This document shows positions 36,038-44,354 of a stretch of 64,000 bases of DNA, piece by piece. Under the pieces are notes generated by a model. The model saw only the letters and a program-made list of their open reading frames with translations, was not told the origin of the DNA and searched no databases. Source of the DNA: Dokdonella_A ginsengisoli (GTDB lineage: Bacteria > Pseudomonadota > Gammaproteobacteria > Xanthomonadales > Rhodanobacteraceae); the NCBI RefSeq assembly GCF_042652785.1, contig NZ_JBHSHD010000006.1, positions 124,001 through 188,000 of the forward strand. Direction: 5' to 3'. Position 1 is the stretch's first letter. Every line of letters starts with the position of its first letter. Both the position numbers and the translations under genes were made by a program.

Positions 36038-36994
36038 TCATTCCGCCGCGCGCGCGGAGAACTCGTAGTCCTCCGCGGCGAAGCCGAGCGTGACCGCGCC
36101 GGTGCCGACGTTGATCATGCCGGTCACGCTCATCGGGCTTTCGTATACCTCCACCGCGTGCTCGGCGCAGGTCTGCAGCAGTTCCGCGTAACCCGGCAGC
36201 GCGGCGAGTTCCACAGGATCGCCGCCGTAGCTGACGCACAGCGTCGGCGTCATCAGCCCGATGCGCACGCGCTGCGCCGCGTGCTGGAACAGCATCTGTG
36301 CACCGTGCTCGAAGCCGCGCGCCTTGGCCACCGCGCCGGTCTCGCCGCGATGGCCGCGCAGCAGCGGCTTGATGTCCAGTGCCGTGCCGAGCGCGGCGCT
36401 GAACCAGCCGACGCTGCGGTCGCCCTTCTTCTGCGCACGCGCGCGCAGGTAGTACAGGTCGCGCGGCAGCATGTAGCCGTAGGTGTGGCGCGCGATCTGC
36501 TCCAGGCGCTCGCGGATCTGCCCCGGGGTCTGCCCCGCGTCGCGCAGCCGCGCCGCTTCCACCGCCGTCACGCCCTGCGCGGCAAACAGGTTTTCCGTAT
36601 CGATCACGCGCATCAGGAACGGCCCCGGCACGCCCGCGTCGCGCCGGATCGGCCGGTAGTCCTTGAGGATCGCGAAGCTCGCGCGGCTGGCGTTGTCGTG
36701 GATCGGGCTGCGCGTGGCGGTGATGGTCAGGCAGAACACGCAGTCGTAGTCGAGCACGAGGCGGCCGAGGAACAGCTCGCGGATCTGCTCGGCCGAGTAC
36801 GGCTCGGTCTCCGCCGCGTGTCCGCGCGCGCCCAGGTTCTGATCGAGGAAGCGCTGCCGCACCTCCGGCGAGCGGTCGTCGACCAGCGTCTCGCCGTCCA
36901 GGTGCACGCCGATCGGCAGCACGGTGATCTCGTGCCGCTGCAGGAATTCGGCCGGCAGATCGCAGGCCGAGTCGACGACGATGCCGATGCGCAT
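36038..36994 (-). CDS. DegV family fatty-acid-binding protein (318 aa)
   Basis: A two-domain EDD-fold protein of the DegV family; homologs bind fatty acids and some (FakB) present them to a fatty acid kinase. MRIGIVVDSACDLPAEFLQRH is the typical N-terminus, with the conserved VDSACDLP ligand loop. The TATRSP segment and the C-terminal SPMSVTGMINVGTGAVTLGF, which holds the conserved ligand-binding turn, follow. ATG 36994 is used; nine upstream codons are Arg-rich and lack a Shine-Dalgarno. No fatty acid kinase gene (fakA) lies in the window, so the partner is unknown. Confidence 0.88.
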   Translation of the reverse strand: MRIGIVVDSACDLPAEFLQRHEITVLPIGVHLDGETLVDDRSPEVRQRFLDQNLGARGHAAETEPYSAEQIRELFLGRLVLDYDCVFCLTITATRSPIHDNASRASFAILKDYRPIRRDAGVPGPFLMRVIDTENLFAAQGVTAVEAARLRDAGQTPGQIRERLEQIARHTYGYMLPRDLYYLRARAQKKGDRSVGWFSAALGTALDIKPLLRGHRGETGAVAKARGFEHGAQMLFQHAAQRVRIGLMTPTLCVSYGGDPVELAALPGYAELLQTCAEHAVEVYESPMSVTGMINVGTGAVTLGFAAEDYEFSARAAE

Positions 36995-37215
36995 GGCGCC
37001 CCCTCGCGTCCGCCGCATTGGGGGGCAAACCTACCACCGTGGGGCGGGGATGGGTTCTTGCGGCGCAGCGAATGGGGGTTGGGCGGACGGGGTGGAGGTG
37101 GGGGCTCGCAGGGGAGGCCGGGGGGGAATGGTATTACCATTTTTCGGGAGGTTTGACGGCGGGCGAACCGACTGCTCCGTCATCCCGCGAGCCGCGCCAC
37201 GGCAGCCTCCGCTGA

Positions 37216-37260
37216 AAACGCCTCGGCCGCAAACGCTTCAGCCGCAAATACCTCAGCTAC
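37216..37260 (+). repeat. 15-bp tandem repeat, three units
   Basis: Three consecutive 15-mers of the form AAACGCYTCRGCCGC are seen: AAACGCCTCGGCCGC, AAACGCTTCAGCCGC and a more diverged AAATACCTCAGCTAC, with the start of a fourth (AAACGCC). There is no coding frame. They lie next to a dispersed stem-loop repeat. Confidence 0.75.
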
Positions 37261-37268
37261 AAACGCCC

Positions 37269-37295
37269 CGTCATCCCCGCGAAAGCGGGGATCCA
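37269..37295 (+). repeat. Dispersed stem-loop repeat (CCCCGCGAAAGCGGGG core)
   Basis: CGTCATCCCCGCG, AA, then AGCGGGGATCCA: a short perfect hairpin with flanking CGTCAT/ATCCA that is widespread in proteobacterial intergenic DNA. A partial relative (CGTCATCCCGCGA) occurs about 90 nt upstream at 37179. Confidence 0.8.
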
Positions 37296-37422
37296 TGTTG
37301 ATCTCCTCCCGCCCGATCAGCCCCTTTCCCGGCGATAGGCAACCTCGCGACCACAGCGAGAGCCGGCGGCATCCACAAGCTCACCCGACGCAGGTTATGA
37401 GAATGGGCCTCGCTATGGTCGT

Positions 37423-37510
37423 CCCAGCGTAGCGCCGTGCTCGGCGCGTCAAGGCCAGGCCCTTCGGGCGCGCTGCGCGCGGCCTTGACGCACCTGCGCG
37501 CGGCGCTGGG
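37423..37510. other. Large imperfect inverted-repeat element (possible structured RNA)
   Basis: Nested pairings are visible. The outer arms are CCCAGCG...CGCCG (37423-37437) and CGGCGCTGGG (37501-37510), with a 5-nt bulge. The middle arms GCGTCAAGGCC (37446-37456) and GGCCTTGACGC (37481-37491) are perfect, and two small hairpins (GCCC-TTC-GGGC and GCGC...GCGC) sit inside. It ends 51 nt before a small gene with a good Shine-Dalgarno. The extent and regularity of pairing exceed what a terminator needs, and there is no T-tract. It could be a leader RNA or a mobile repeat; the active strand is unknown. Confidence 0.55.
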
Positions 37511-37561
37511 AAAGGACGCCCACAGCGACCCCTCCGGGCCGCGGGCAAAAGGAGAAATGCC

Positions 37562-37780
37562 ATGCACCCCAAATACGACGAACGCGCCCTAGAGATCGCA
37601 GAACTGCGCTACGCGCTCTCGTGCCACGTCCCCGCCATGAAGCGCCGCGTGCGCATCCACACCGGCTACGGCTCGGTCGAGTTCTACGGCACGCAGGCAC
37701 GCAAGATCGCCGCGCTGTGCGAAGAAATGCTGCGGCGGAAGTTGGAGCGGCTCGAGCGGCAGAGCGGGTTGCAACGTTGA
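37562..37780 (+). CDS. Small hypothetical protein (72 aa)
   Basis: Not recognised as a named family. ATG 37562 follows AAAAGGAGAAATGCC, a strong Shine-Dalgarno. Codon third positions are strongly G/C, as in real genes here. The protein is basic and mainly helical at both ends, with RYALSCHVPAMKRRVRIHTG and YGSVEFYGTQARKIA in the middle, which reads as a short beta hairpin between helices. There is no signal peptide or membrane helix. It stands alone immediately downstream of the large inverted-repeat element, which may form its leader. DNA or RNA binding is possible from charge but unproven. Confidence 0.65.
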   Translation: MHPKYDERALEIAELRYALSCHVPAMKRRVRIHTGYGSVEFYGTQARKIAALCEEMLRRKLERLERQSGLQR

Positions 37781-38059
37781 CGCGGCGCGCCGGGCAGCTT
37801 TGAGCCACCTAGCGTCTTCCTTCTACCTCCCCTCAACCGGTCGGCCCCTTTTTTGATAATCGACGACGTCTCGACTGGACGGAGGGCATTCGGATCCCGT
37901 CGCGGCTGCACCCGAGGTCACGGCGCTCAGTCGGCTTGGGTCGTTTCGGCGCCCAGTGCCCGGCTAACACGGACTTGATCGCGTTGCACGTGCGAGCGCA
38001 CCTGCTCGCCATGCCTCAAGCAGCCGACATGGCCGCCAGAACTATCTGCTGAATTCGGT

Positions 38060-39892
38060 TCACTTGCTCATGATGTGTACGTAGCAGCCCTTCATTCCTC
38101 GGCTCATCAGAGTCCTGTACGTATTCCGCACGATCACCTCCAGCTTTTTTCGCGTACCGTCAGGGTCCTCCTTCAGGAGCTTCCTGTATCCTCGTATCGA
38201 CCGGTCCATGACCGAGCGCGACTCGGGAAACACCGTCGCCTTGCCATCGATCCACCGCAGGTCCGGGCCGATGATCACACCGACGTAGTCCAGCTCCAAT
38301 CCCTGACAGGTGTGGATGCAGCCGACCTGTTCGACGGAGTCCGGGGCAACGATCCAGAGACTGCCGTCCTTGTCGAGGTTCCACTGGGCCTTGTAGCCGA
38401 ACTCGGCAATCTCGATGTCCCAAGCCTTCGGGTCTTTCTTGCTCTGCCAGTCCCAGCAGTAGCCGGCTACGACGCGGGCCTTGTTGTCGCGCTCGTTCTT
38501 CTCGCGGATCAGGTCGTGCAGTTCGACGGGAGAGTCGACCATGCGGAAGTCGAAACTGTCGCGGTCGAAGTCGGTATTGGCGGTCTCACGAATGCCGAGG
38601 AAGTTGTCGAGCCACGCGACGTAGCCATCCGACCCGGCGCAACGAAACTGCGAGGTCAGTTCCAGCTCGGTCACATGGGCGCCCATCGCCTGCGCCCAAT
38701 GCTTCAATTCGGCGATGCGGCCGATGTCGGACAAGGTCACGATCTGGTCGTCATCGGAAAAGAAGACCGTACAGCGTGCGCTGCGGATCAGCTCCATGAC
38801 CTGGTTCTGGCCGAGATTGCCGTACAGGCCGCTCTTCTCGTTGAGGCGATGGGCTTCGTCCACGACCAACGCGTCGAACACATTGGGCTGGCTGCCGTGG
38901 AAGTTGCCGGAGCCGGCGAACAGATTGCCGATCTCCGCCTGACGCAAGTGGCCTGCCAATTTCTGTTTGTAGACGGCGCGCGGCGCGGCATTCTTGGAGA
39001 CGTACTGGGTGACCTGACCGCGCTTGGTCAGCTCGACCAGCAGGTTGATGGCAACGACGGACTTGCCGGTGCCGGGGCCGCCTTTGATGATGACGACCTG
39101 CTTTCGATCGTCACTGGCCTGCGCGGCCTTGGCCAGGCAGGTCTCATAGACGACCTTCTGGTCGTCCACCAATACGAACTCCTGGTTGCCCTTGAGCATC
39201 TTGGCGATGCTGTCGGTAAGCATCTTGGAGGGCCGGATGCGGCCGTTCTCGATGCTGTAGAGCAGCTCGCCGTTGTCGCCTTTCCTGACGTGCTGTTTGA
39301 TGAATTTGCGCAGCTTGGCCAGCTCGTCCGCGCCGTCAAGAAAGACCGGCGCCTTGTCCAGGTAAGCAGCGTAGCGGGCGTCGCGGATAACGCCGTCGTC
39401 CTTGTAGTTGTGCAGGTAGGCGCACGGCCGCAGCTCGGTGCCGGACTCGTAGATGGCTTCGTTGAAGCCGTTGAGAAGTGCGGCATAAGACCATGCCTGG
39501 TAGCTGGGGTGCGGGCCTTCAATTTCGGCGTGACCGCCGCGATTGGCGACGATGATGCCGTCCTTCTCGCTGACGCGGGAGTTGGACCACTGCTTGAGTT
39601 CGACAATGACGATATGCGGCGTGTCATCGTCCGCTTTGCCGGAAAGGACGAAGTCGATTCGCTTGGAGGACTGCGGGATGCCGAATTCGACGCCGACCCC
39701 CACGTCGTCCGGAATCTCACCGTCGCGCAGCACGCGGGCCATGGCGGCGAGCGAATAGCGCCAGGACTTGAATTCGGACTGGGACGCGTAACGCCCGACA
39801 CGTTGCACGAACTCCCGCTCGATCACGTTTTCGATCTGCGCATGATCGGTATCGTGCAGGAAGGTGCTCTTTGTTGCCTGATAAACAATCAC
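38060..39892 (-). CDS. Nuclease-helicase protein, DUF2075/Schlafen-group-3-like (610 aa)
   Basis: A probable nucleic-acid-acting ATPase with an N-terminal nuclease-like domain. GTG 39892 (MIVYQATKSTFLHD) matches the usual start of DUF2075 proteins. Residues 69-100 contain EFG, RIDFVLSG (Asp80) and IVIVELKQW (Glu98, Lys100), a PD-(D/E)xK-like arrangement. The SF1-type helicase core has Walker A GGPGTGKS (271-278), Walker B VVDEAHR (343-349), FSDDDQ and the late motif TCQGLELDYVGVIIG. It lies 28 nt downstream of a MazG-like gene and is probably co-transcribed. Base composition is less GC-rich than the core genes. A role in phage defence or DNA repair is inference. Confidence 0.88.
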   Translation of the reverse strand: MIVYQATKSTFLHDTDHAQIENVIEREFVQRVGRYASQSEFKSWRYSLAAMARVLRDGEIPDDVGVGVEFGIPQSSKRIDFVLSGKADDDTPHIVIVELKQWSNSRVSEKDGIIVANRGGHAEIEGPHPSYQAWSYAALLNGFNEAIYESGTELRPCAYLHNYKDDGVIRDARYAAYLDKAPVFLDGADELAKLRKFIKQHVRKGDNGELLYSIENGRIRPSKMLTDSIAKMLKGNQEFVLVDDQKVVYETCLAKAAQASDDRKQVVIIKGGPGTGKSVVAINLLVELTKRGQVTQYVSKNAAPRAVYKQKLAGHLRQAEIGNLFAGSGNFHGSQPNVFDALVVDEAHRLNEKSGLYGNLGQNQVMELIRSARCTVFFSDDDQIVTLSDIGRIAELKHWAQAMGAHVTELELTSQFRCAGSDGYVAWLDNFLGIRETANTDFDRDSFDFRMVDSPVELHDLIREKNERDNKARVVAGYCWDWQSKKDPKAWDIEIAEFGYKAQWNLDKDGSLWIVAPDSVEQVGCIHTCQGLELDYVGVIIGPDLRWIDGKATVFPESRSVMDRSIRGYRKLLKEDPDGTRKKLEVIVRNTYRTLMSRGMKGCYVHIMSK

Positions 39893-39920
39893 GCAGACGG
39901 GCTTCCCCTGGGAGGCTCTT

Positions 39921-40271
39921 TCAAAGCTCGGTGTATTTCCTGCTGGTGCCCTTGGCCTGCTCGACCGGGTACTTGGTAGCATTGATGACCAGCTTCTCGC
40001 GCGCAGCAGCAAGTGGATCGATATTCAGCTTGTCGGCCAGCTGCAGCAGGTAGAGCAGTACGTCGGCGATCTCATGACCGACCTCTCGGCGTTTCTCATC
40101 GCTCAGTTGATGGCTCTGTGCGTCGGTCAGCCACTGGAAGTGTTCCAGCACTTCGGCGGCCTCTATGGACAGGGACGCCGCCAAGTTCTTGGGCGTGTGG
40201 AACTGCCCCCAGTCACGCTCCTCGGCGAAGCGGCGTAGGTCAGCCTGCAGTTGCTCGATATCTCTGTTCAC
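39921..40271 (-). CDS. MazG-like nucleotide pyrophosphohydrolase (116 aa)
   Basis: An all-alpha NTP pyrophosphatase of the dCTPase/RS21-C6 type. The Mg2+-binding pairs are intact: Glu37/Glu40 in SIEAAEVLEHFQW and Glu67/Asp70 in GHEIADVLLYLL. WGQFHTPKNLA and the closing NATKYPVEQAKGTSRKY match family ends. ATG 40271 is the likely start; a promoter-like -10 lies 27 nt upstream. It precedes the nuclease-helicase gene by 28 nt, a pairing that suggests nucleotide-pool control together with nucleic-acid attack. The exact substrate is unknown. Confidence 0.92.
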   Translation of the reverse strand: MNRDIEQLQADLRRFAEERDWGQFHTPKNLAASLSIEAAEVLEHFQWLTDAQSHQLSDEKRREVGHEIADVLLYLLQLADKLNIDPLAAAREKLVINATKYPVEQAKGTSRKYTEL

Positions 40272-40662
40272 TCTGGCTTGCTCGTGGTCCTCGTTGCAGT
40301 ATAGAAAATGTTGGGATAAGGCGAAAAAGGCACGGAGAAGCGGGCCGGCGTTGCGTCACGGGTAACGGCTCCTGGTCGGGGCGGCTCCGAGAACCGGGGC
40401 TCGATTGATTTGCCAGTGGGTATTGGGAAGCGCACGTCGCATCGCGCGGGCGCCGTAGCCTCACTTTTTGACTTGCCCATCGAGTACGCCTATGGACCGG
40501 CGGCCGGTCGCCGCCGAGCTATGAGAATGGCGTCTCCAGCTCTACGCGCTTCCGGTGGAAGCATCGCAAAGCACCCCGGCTTGGGGGTCGAGGTCAAGCA
40601 CAGCTGCTCGCGCGCCGTCCTGTGATCCGGCCTTCCACATGGCCCGGCGCTGTCCCGACACG
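40272..40662. other. Non-coding stretch between MazG operon and decayed toxin locus
   Basis: About 390 nt with no supported gene. It holds the MazG promoter at its left end and, to the right, sequence where the toxin of the decayed FitAB-like pair would be expected. No PIN-domain similarity remains in any frame, so the toxin body was probably deleted or replaced. Confidence 0.55.
40298..40328 (-). promoter_or_regulatory. Putative promoter of the MazG/nuclease-helicase operon
   Basis: On the minus strand TATACT (40303 to 40298) lies 27 nt before the ATG, in a locally AT-rich stretch with TTTTTC about 18 nt further upstream. The -10 is near consensus; the -35 is poor. Confidence 0.45.
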
Positions 40663-40683
40663 TCAGCTGTCGAATACGGTCAT
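40663..40683 (-). pseudogene. Remnant of a toxin start (FitB/VapC position)
   Basis: ATG 40683 overlaps the antitoxin TGA by 4 nt, exactly as in intact FitAB operons, but reads only MTVFDS before a stop. The rest of a PIN toxin is absent. The identification rests on position and on the short start resembling the usual hydrophobic strand. Confidence 0.5.
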
Positions 40684-40905
40684 GGCCTGAAGTGCGGCGG
40701 ATCGTACACGGGCATTGGCAGGTCGACTTCCGCGAAGCGGCGGCGCGCGCTTTCGGCAAGATTGGATCTGGAGCGACTTCCCCGCTAACGCGGAGGCGAG
40801 AATTCCGCGAGCTTCGTCCTCCATCGAGCGATCATGCAGGGCCACGCGCTCGCGCAGACGTTCCGTCAATACGTCATCGAGATTGCGGGTGGCGATGCTG
40901 GGCAA
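40680..40905 (-). pseudogene. Frameshifted FitA/VapB-type ribbon-helix-helix antitoxin
   Basis: From TTG 40905 (AGGAG upstream) the frame reads MPSIATRNLDDVLTERLRER, then RSMEDEARGILASALAG, a textbook FitA-like RHH antitoxin. The family's C-terminus continues only in other frames: EVAPDP, then NLAESARRRFAEVDLPMPVY and DPPHFRP with a stop at 40680. Two small indels, near AGCGGGGAAG and near the CCAAT stretch, are therefore needed to restore it. The gene is broken, and the downstream toxin is also lost. Confidence 0.78.
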
Positions 40906-41148
40906 GCCGAATGCTCCTTCAGGCAGTGGGATAGAGCCTGTGATCATCAATTGCAGATTGCTCACGGAGGGCCGGCGGAACGTAAGGTCCGGCTGCGAGA
41001 CCAGCGCGACCGTCGTTCCGCGCGCGAGCCACAACGCACCCCGGACCCCACCGACTTCATAACCACCCCCGAACGCGCGACAATACGCGACTGTCTTCCC
41101 GCCCGGCCGCTCCCGGCCGCGCTTCCCAGGCCCTTGCTGGAGAAACTC

Positions 41149-42408
<1,260 letters not shown>

Positions 42409-42420
42409 TCGCCGGCCGCT

Positions 42421-42446
42421 CCCGGCGCTCCGCGAGGAGTGCCGGG
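42421..42446 (+). terminator. Hairpin after icd
   Basis: CCCGGCGCTCC pairs with GGAGTGCCGGG (one G-T pair) around a GCGA loop, 12 nt after the icd stop. There is no T-run. Confidence 0.5.
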
Positions 42447-42658
42447 GCGGCACGTTCCCCTTCCGTTCCGATCGGCGCGCCGCGGCGCGTCCGAAGGCGC
42501 TGACGCGCGCTGAGCCGGCGTTTCCGCGCGCCGTTTCCGATCCGTTACCTCCCCGTTTCCGCTCCGTGCCGACATCCGGCCGCGTCCTCGCGACACTGCA
42601 TCGCTCGCGCGCCGCGCGTGCGCGCAGACACTTTTTTGAAACCTCTCGGGAAATCGCA

Positions 42659-44287
42659 ATGAAAAAGACCTTCCTCGCCGCCGCCGTGGCGGTTCTTCTC
42701 GGCCAGAATCCGGCCGTCGCGCAGAGCGTGCCCTGGCGCGCGGTGATCGGCGACAACAGCGGCGTCACCGTACCGGGCCTGCCGGCGGTCAACCGCGGCG
42801 TCACCGACGAGCTGCTCGGCGATCTCGGCAAGGGTTATGTCGGCGTGCGCATCACCAGCCCCGACTCGGCGCAGGGCTACTGGGCGATGAAGCAGGGCAG
42901 CTGGACGCAGTACACCAAGTACGGCGTGACCGGTGCGCAGGGACCGGGCCGCACCGGCACGGACGCCACGCACGTGTTCCTGTCGATCAACTCGGGCGGT
43001 TCGGGCGCCGGTGCCGACGGCCAGCGCGTCTTCATCGCGCGCGCCGGCGCGCCCGACAACACCAACACCGCCACCTGGGGCCTGTGGCGCTGGGACACGA
43101 CCAAGAACGTCGAGATCGCGCGCGGCGCCACCGATGCCGATCCGCTGGGGCCGCATCTGGGCGATGACTGGGTGTTCCAGAACGACTCCAGCACCAGCTT
43201 CCAGGGCGCGCGCGCGATGAACGGCGGCCAGGTGCTGATCGACGCCTTCGTCACCTCGCCGACCAATGCCACGCGGCGCTACCTCGCCAAGAGCGTGCCC
43301 GGCCAGCCGATGCTGCCGTGCGCGATGAAGGATTCCACCGATCGCGCGCTGGCGCCCAACCTGACCGACGGCGACACCTTCGACACCAGCTGGGGCTTTT
43401 CCGACATCACGGTGACGCCGGACAACCGCGTCTACGCGGAGCTGGACGCCAGCAACAGCCGCGTCGGCATCTGGGAGCTGTGCTCCGGTGCGCCGCGCGC
43501 GGTGATCGTCAACAACGAAACCGGCGCGCGCGGTCCGGACATCGGCATCGGCACGGCCGTGTTCACCGGCTTCAATCCGGTGCATCCGGGCCAGCCGGGG
43601 TCGCTGTACTTCTTCGCCAACTTCCGCCCGACCCCGTCGGACACCTCGCGCACCGGCCTGTTCCACCACGACGGCGCCAGCAGCAAGCCGCTGGCGATGA
43701 ACGACGACGCCGGCGTGTACGGGCCGAACTGGCGCGGCACCACCTGGAACTCGTTCGACACCAGTTCGCTGACCTCGGCCGGCGAGTACACCGCCTTCCA
43801 GGCGCAGGTGCGCAGCAGCGACGGCGGCAATCCGTGGGGCCTGTGGCGCGTGCGCGCCGGCGGCACGCCGCAGCTGGTGGCGATCCGCGGCATCAACGAG
43901 ACCGGCCCGGAAGCCGGCCGCCAGTGGGATACGTTCTACGGCAACGCGGTGCTCGCCAACGGCGACATCATCGCGCAGGCGCGCACCCAGCCGGACAGCG
44001 AATACGCCCTGTGGCTGCTGAAGAACGACGGCTCCGCGCCGCGGCGCATCCTGAAGGCCGGCCAGTCGGTGTCGGTACCAACCGCCTCCGGCGTCGTGCA
44101 GGCCGCGGTCAGCAGCTACGAGGTGCCCAGCGGCGCCGCGCCGTACAGCCGCGGCGGCGACTCGTGGATCGGCGCCGACGGTTCGCTGCTGATCAGCGTG
44201 AGCCTGGCGACGTACGGCTCGGCCATGATCACGGCGCTGCCGTCCAACCCGATCGACGCGATCTTCGCCAACGGCTTCGACGGCTAG
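42659..44287 (+). CDS. Large secreted protein with IFANGFDG C-terminus (542 aa)
   Basis: A predicted exported protein of unknown function. The signal peptide is MKKTFLAAAVAVLLGQNPAV, cleaved near AQS. The body is beta-rich with repeated NETG/NDDAG-type turns and W-containing strands (GLWRWDTTKN, GDDWVFQND, GLWRVRAGG), reminiscent of propeller-like or tandem NxxGxxxW repeats. Cysteines are few. The last residues, DAIFANGFDG, match a terminal signature found on other secreted proteins in this window. ATG 42659 is supported by the signal peptide, although its Shine-Dalgarno (GGGAA) is weak. A perfect terminator follows. Surface attachment is inference. Confidence 0.85.
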   Translation: MKKTFLAAAVAVLLGQNPAVAQSVPWRAVIGDNSGVTVPGLPAVNRGVTDELLGDLGKGYVGVRITSPDSAQGYWAMKQGSWTQYTKYGVTGAQGPGRTGTDATHVFLSINSGGSGAGADGQRVFIARAGAPDNTNTATWGLWRWDTTKNVEIARGATDADPLGPHLGDDWVFQNDSSTSFQGARAMNGGQVLIDAFVTSPTNATRRYLAKSVPGQPMLPCAMKDSTDRALAPNLTDGDTFDTSWGFSDITVTPDNRVYAELDASNSRVGIWELCSGAPRAVIVNNETGARGPDIGIGTAVFTGFNPVHPGQPGSLYFFANFRPTPSDTSRTGLFHHDGASSKPLAMNDDAGVYGPNWRGTTWNSFDTSSLTSAGEYTAFQAQVRSSDGGNPWGLWRVRAGGTPQLVAIRGINETGPEAGRQWDTFYGNAVLANGDIIAQARTQPDSEYALWLLKNDGSAPRRILKAGQSVSVPTASGVVQAAVSSYEVPSGAAPYSRGGDSWIGADGSLLISVSLATYGSAMITALPSNPIDAIFANGFDG

Positions 44288-44312
44288 GTCCTCTCGCTCT
44301 GCCCCGAGCGCC

Positions 44313-44340
44313 AAGGCCGCCGCGAGGCGGCCTTGTTTTT
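44313..44340 (+). terminator. Intrinsic terminator, copy 1 of a 28-nt repeat
   Basis: AAGGCCGCC and GGCGGCCTT around a GCGA loop, then G and five T residues, 25 nt after the secreted-protein stop. The identical 28 nt recur at 46960-46987. Confidence 0.92.
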
Positions 44341-44354
44341 GCTCGTCGTCCCGT

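Larger units (their letters stand above)
36995..37422. other. Gene-poor, repeat-bearing intergenic region
   Basis: About 430 nt with no convincing gene. It includes a strongly G-rich stretch at 37061-37150 (runs of 4-7 G on the plus strand), the isolated palindrome AATGGTATTACCATT near 37128, the 15-bp tandem repeats at 37216 and a dispersed stem-loop repeat at 37269. Open frames here are short and repeat-derived. It marks the left side of the accessory stretch that extends to about 41.1 kb. Confidence 0.6.

Noticed and set aside
37216..37260. 15-bp repeats considered as a mini CRISPR or iteron origin
   Set aside because: Units are contiguous with no spacers, only three copies exist, and no cas or replication gene is near.
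37271..37567. A ~98-codon minus-strand frame over the hairpin element
   Set aside because: It is made of repeat and hairpin sequence, overlaps the ribosome-binding site of the plus-strand small gene and has no independent start signal.
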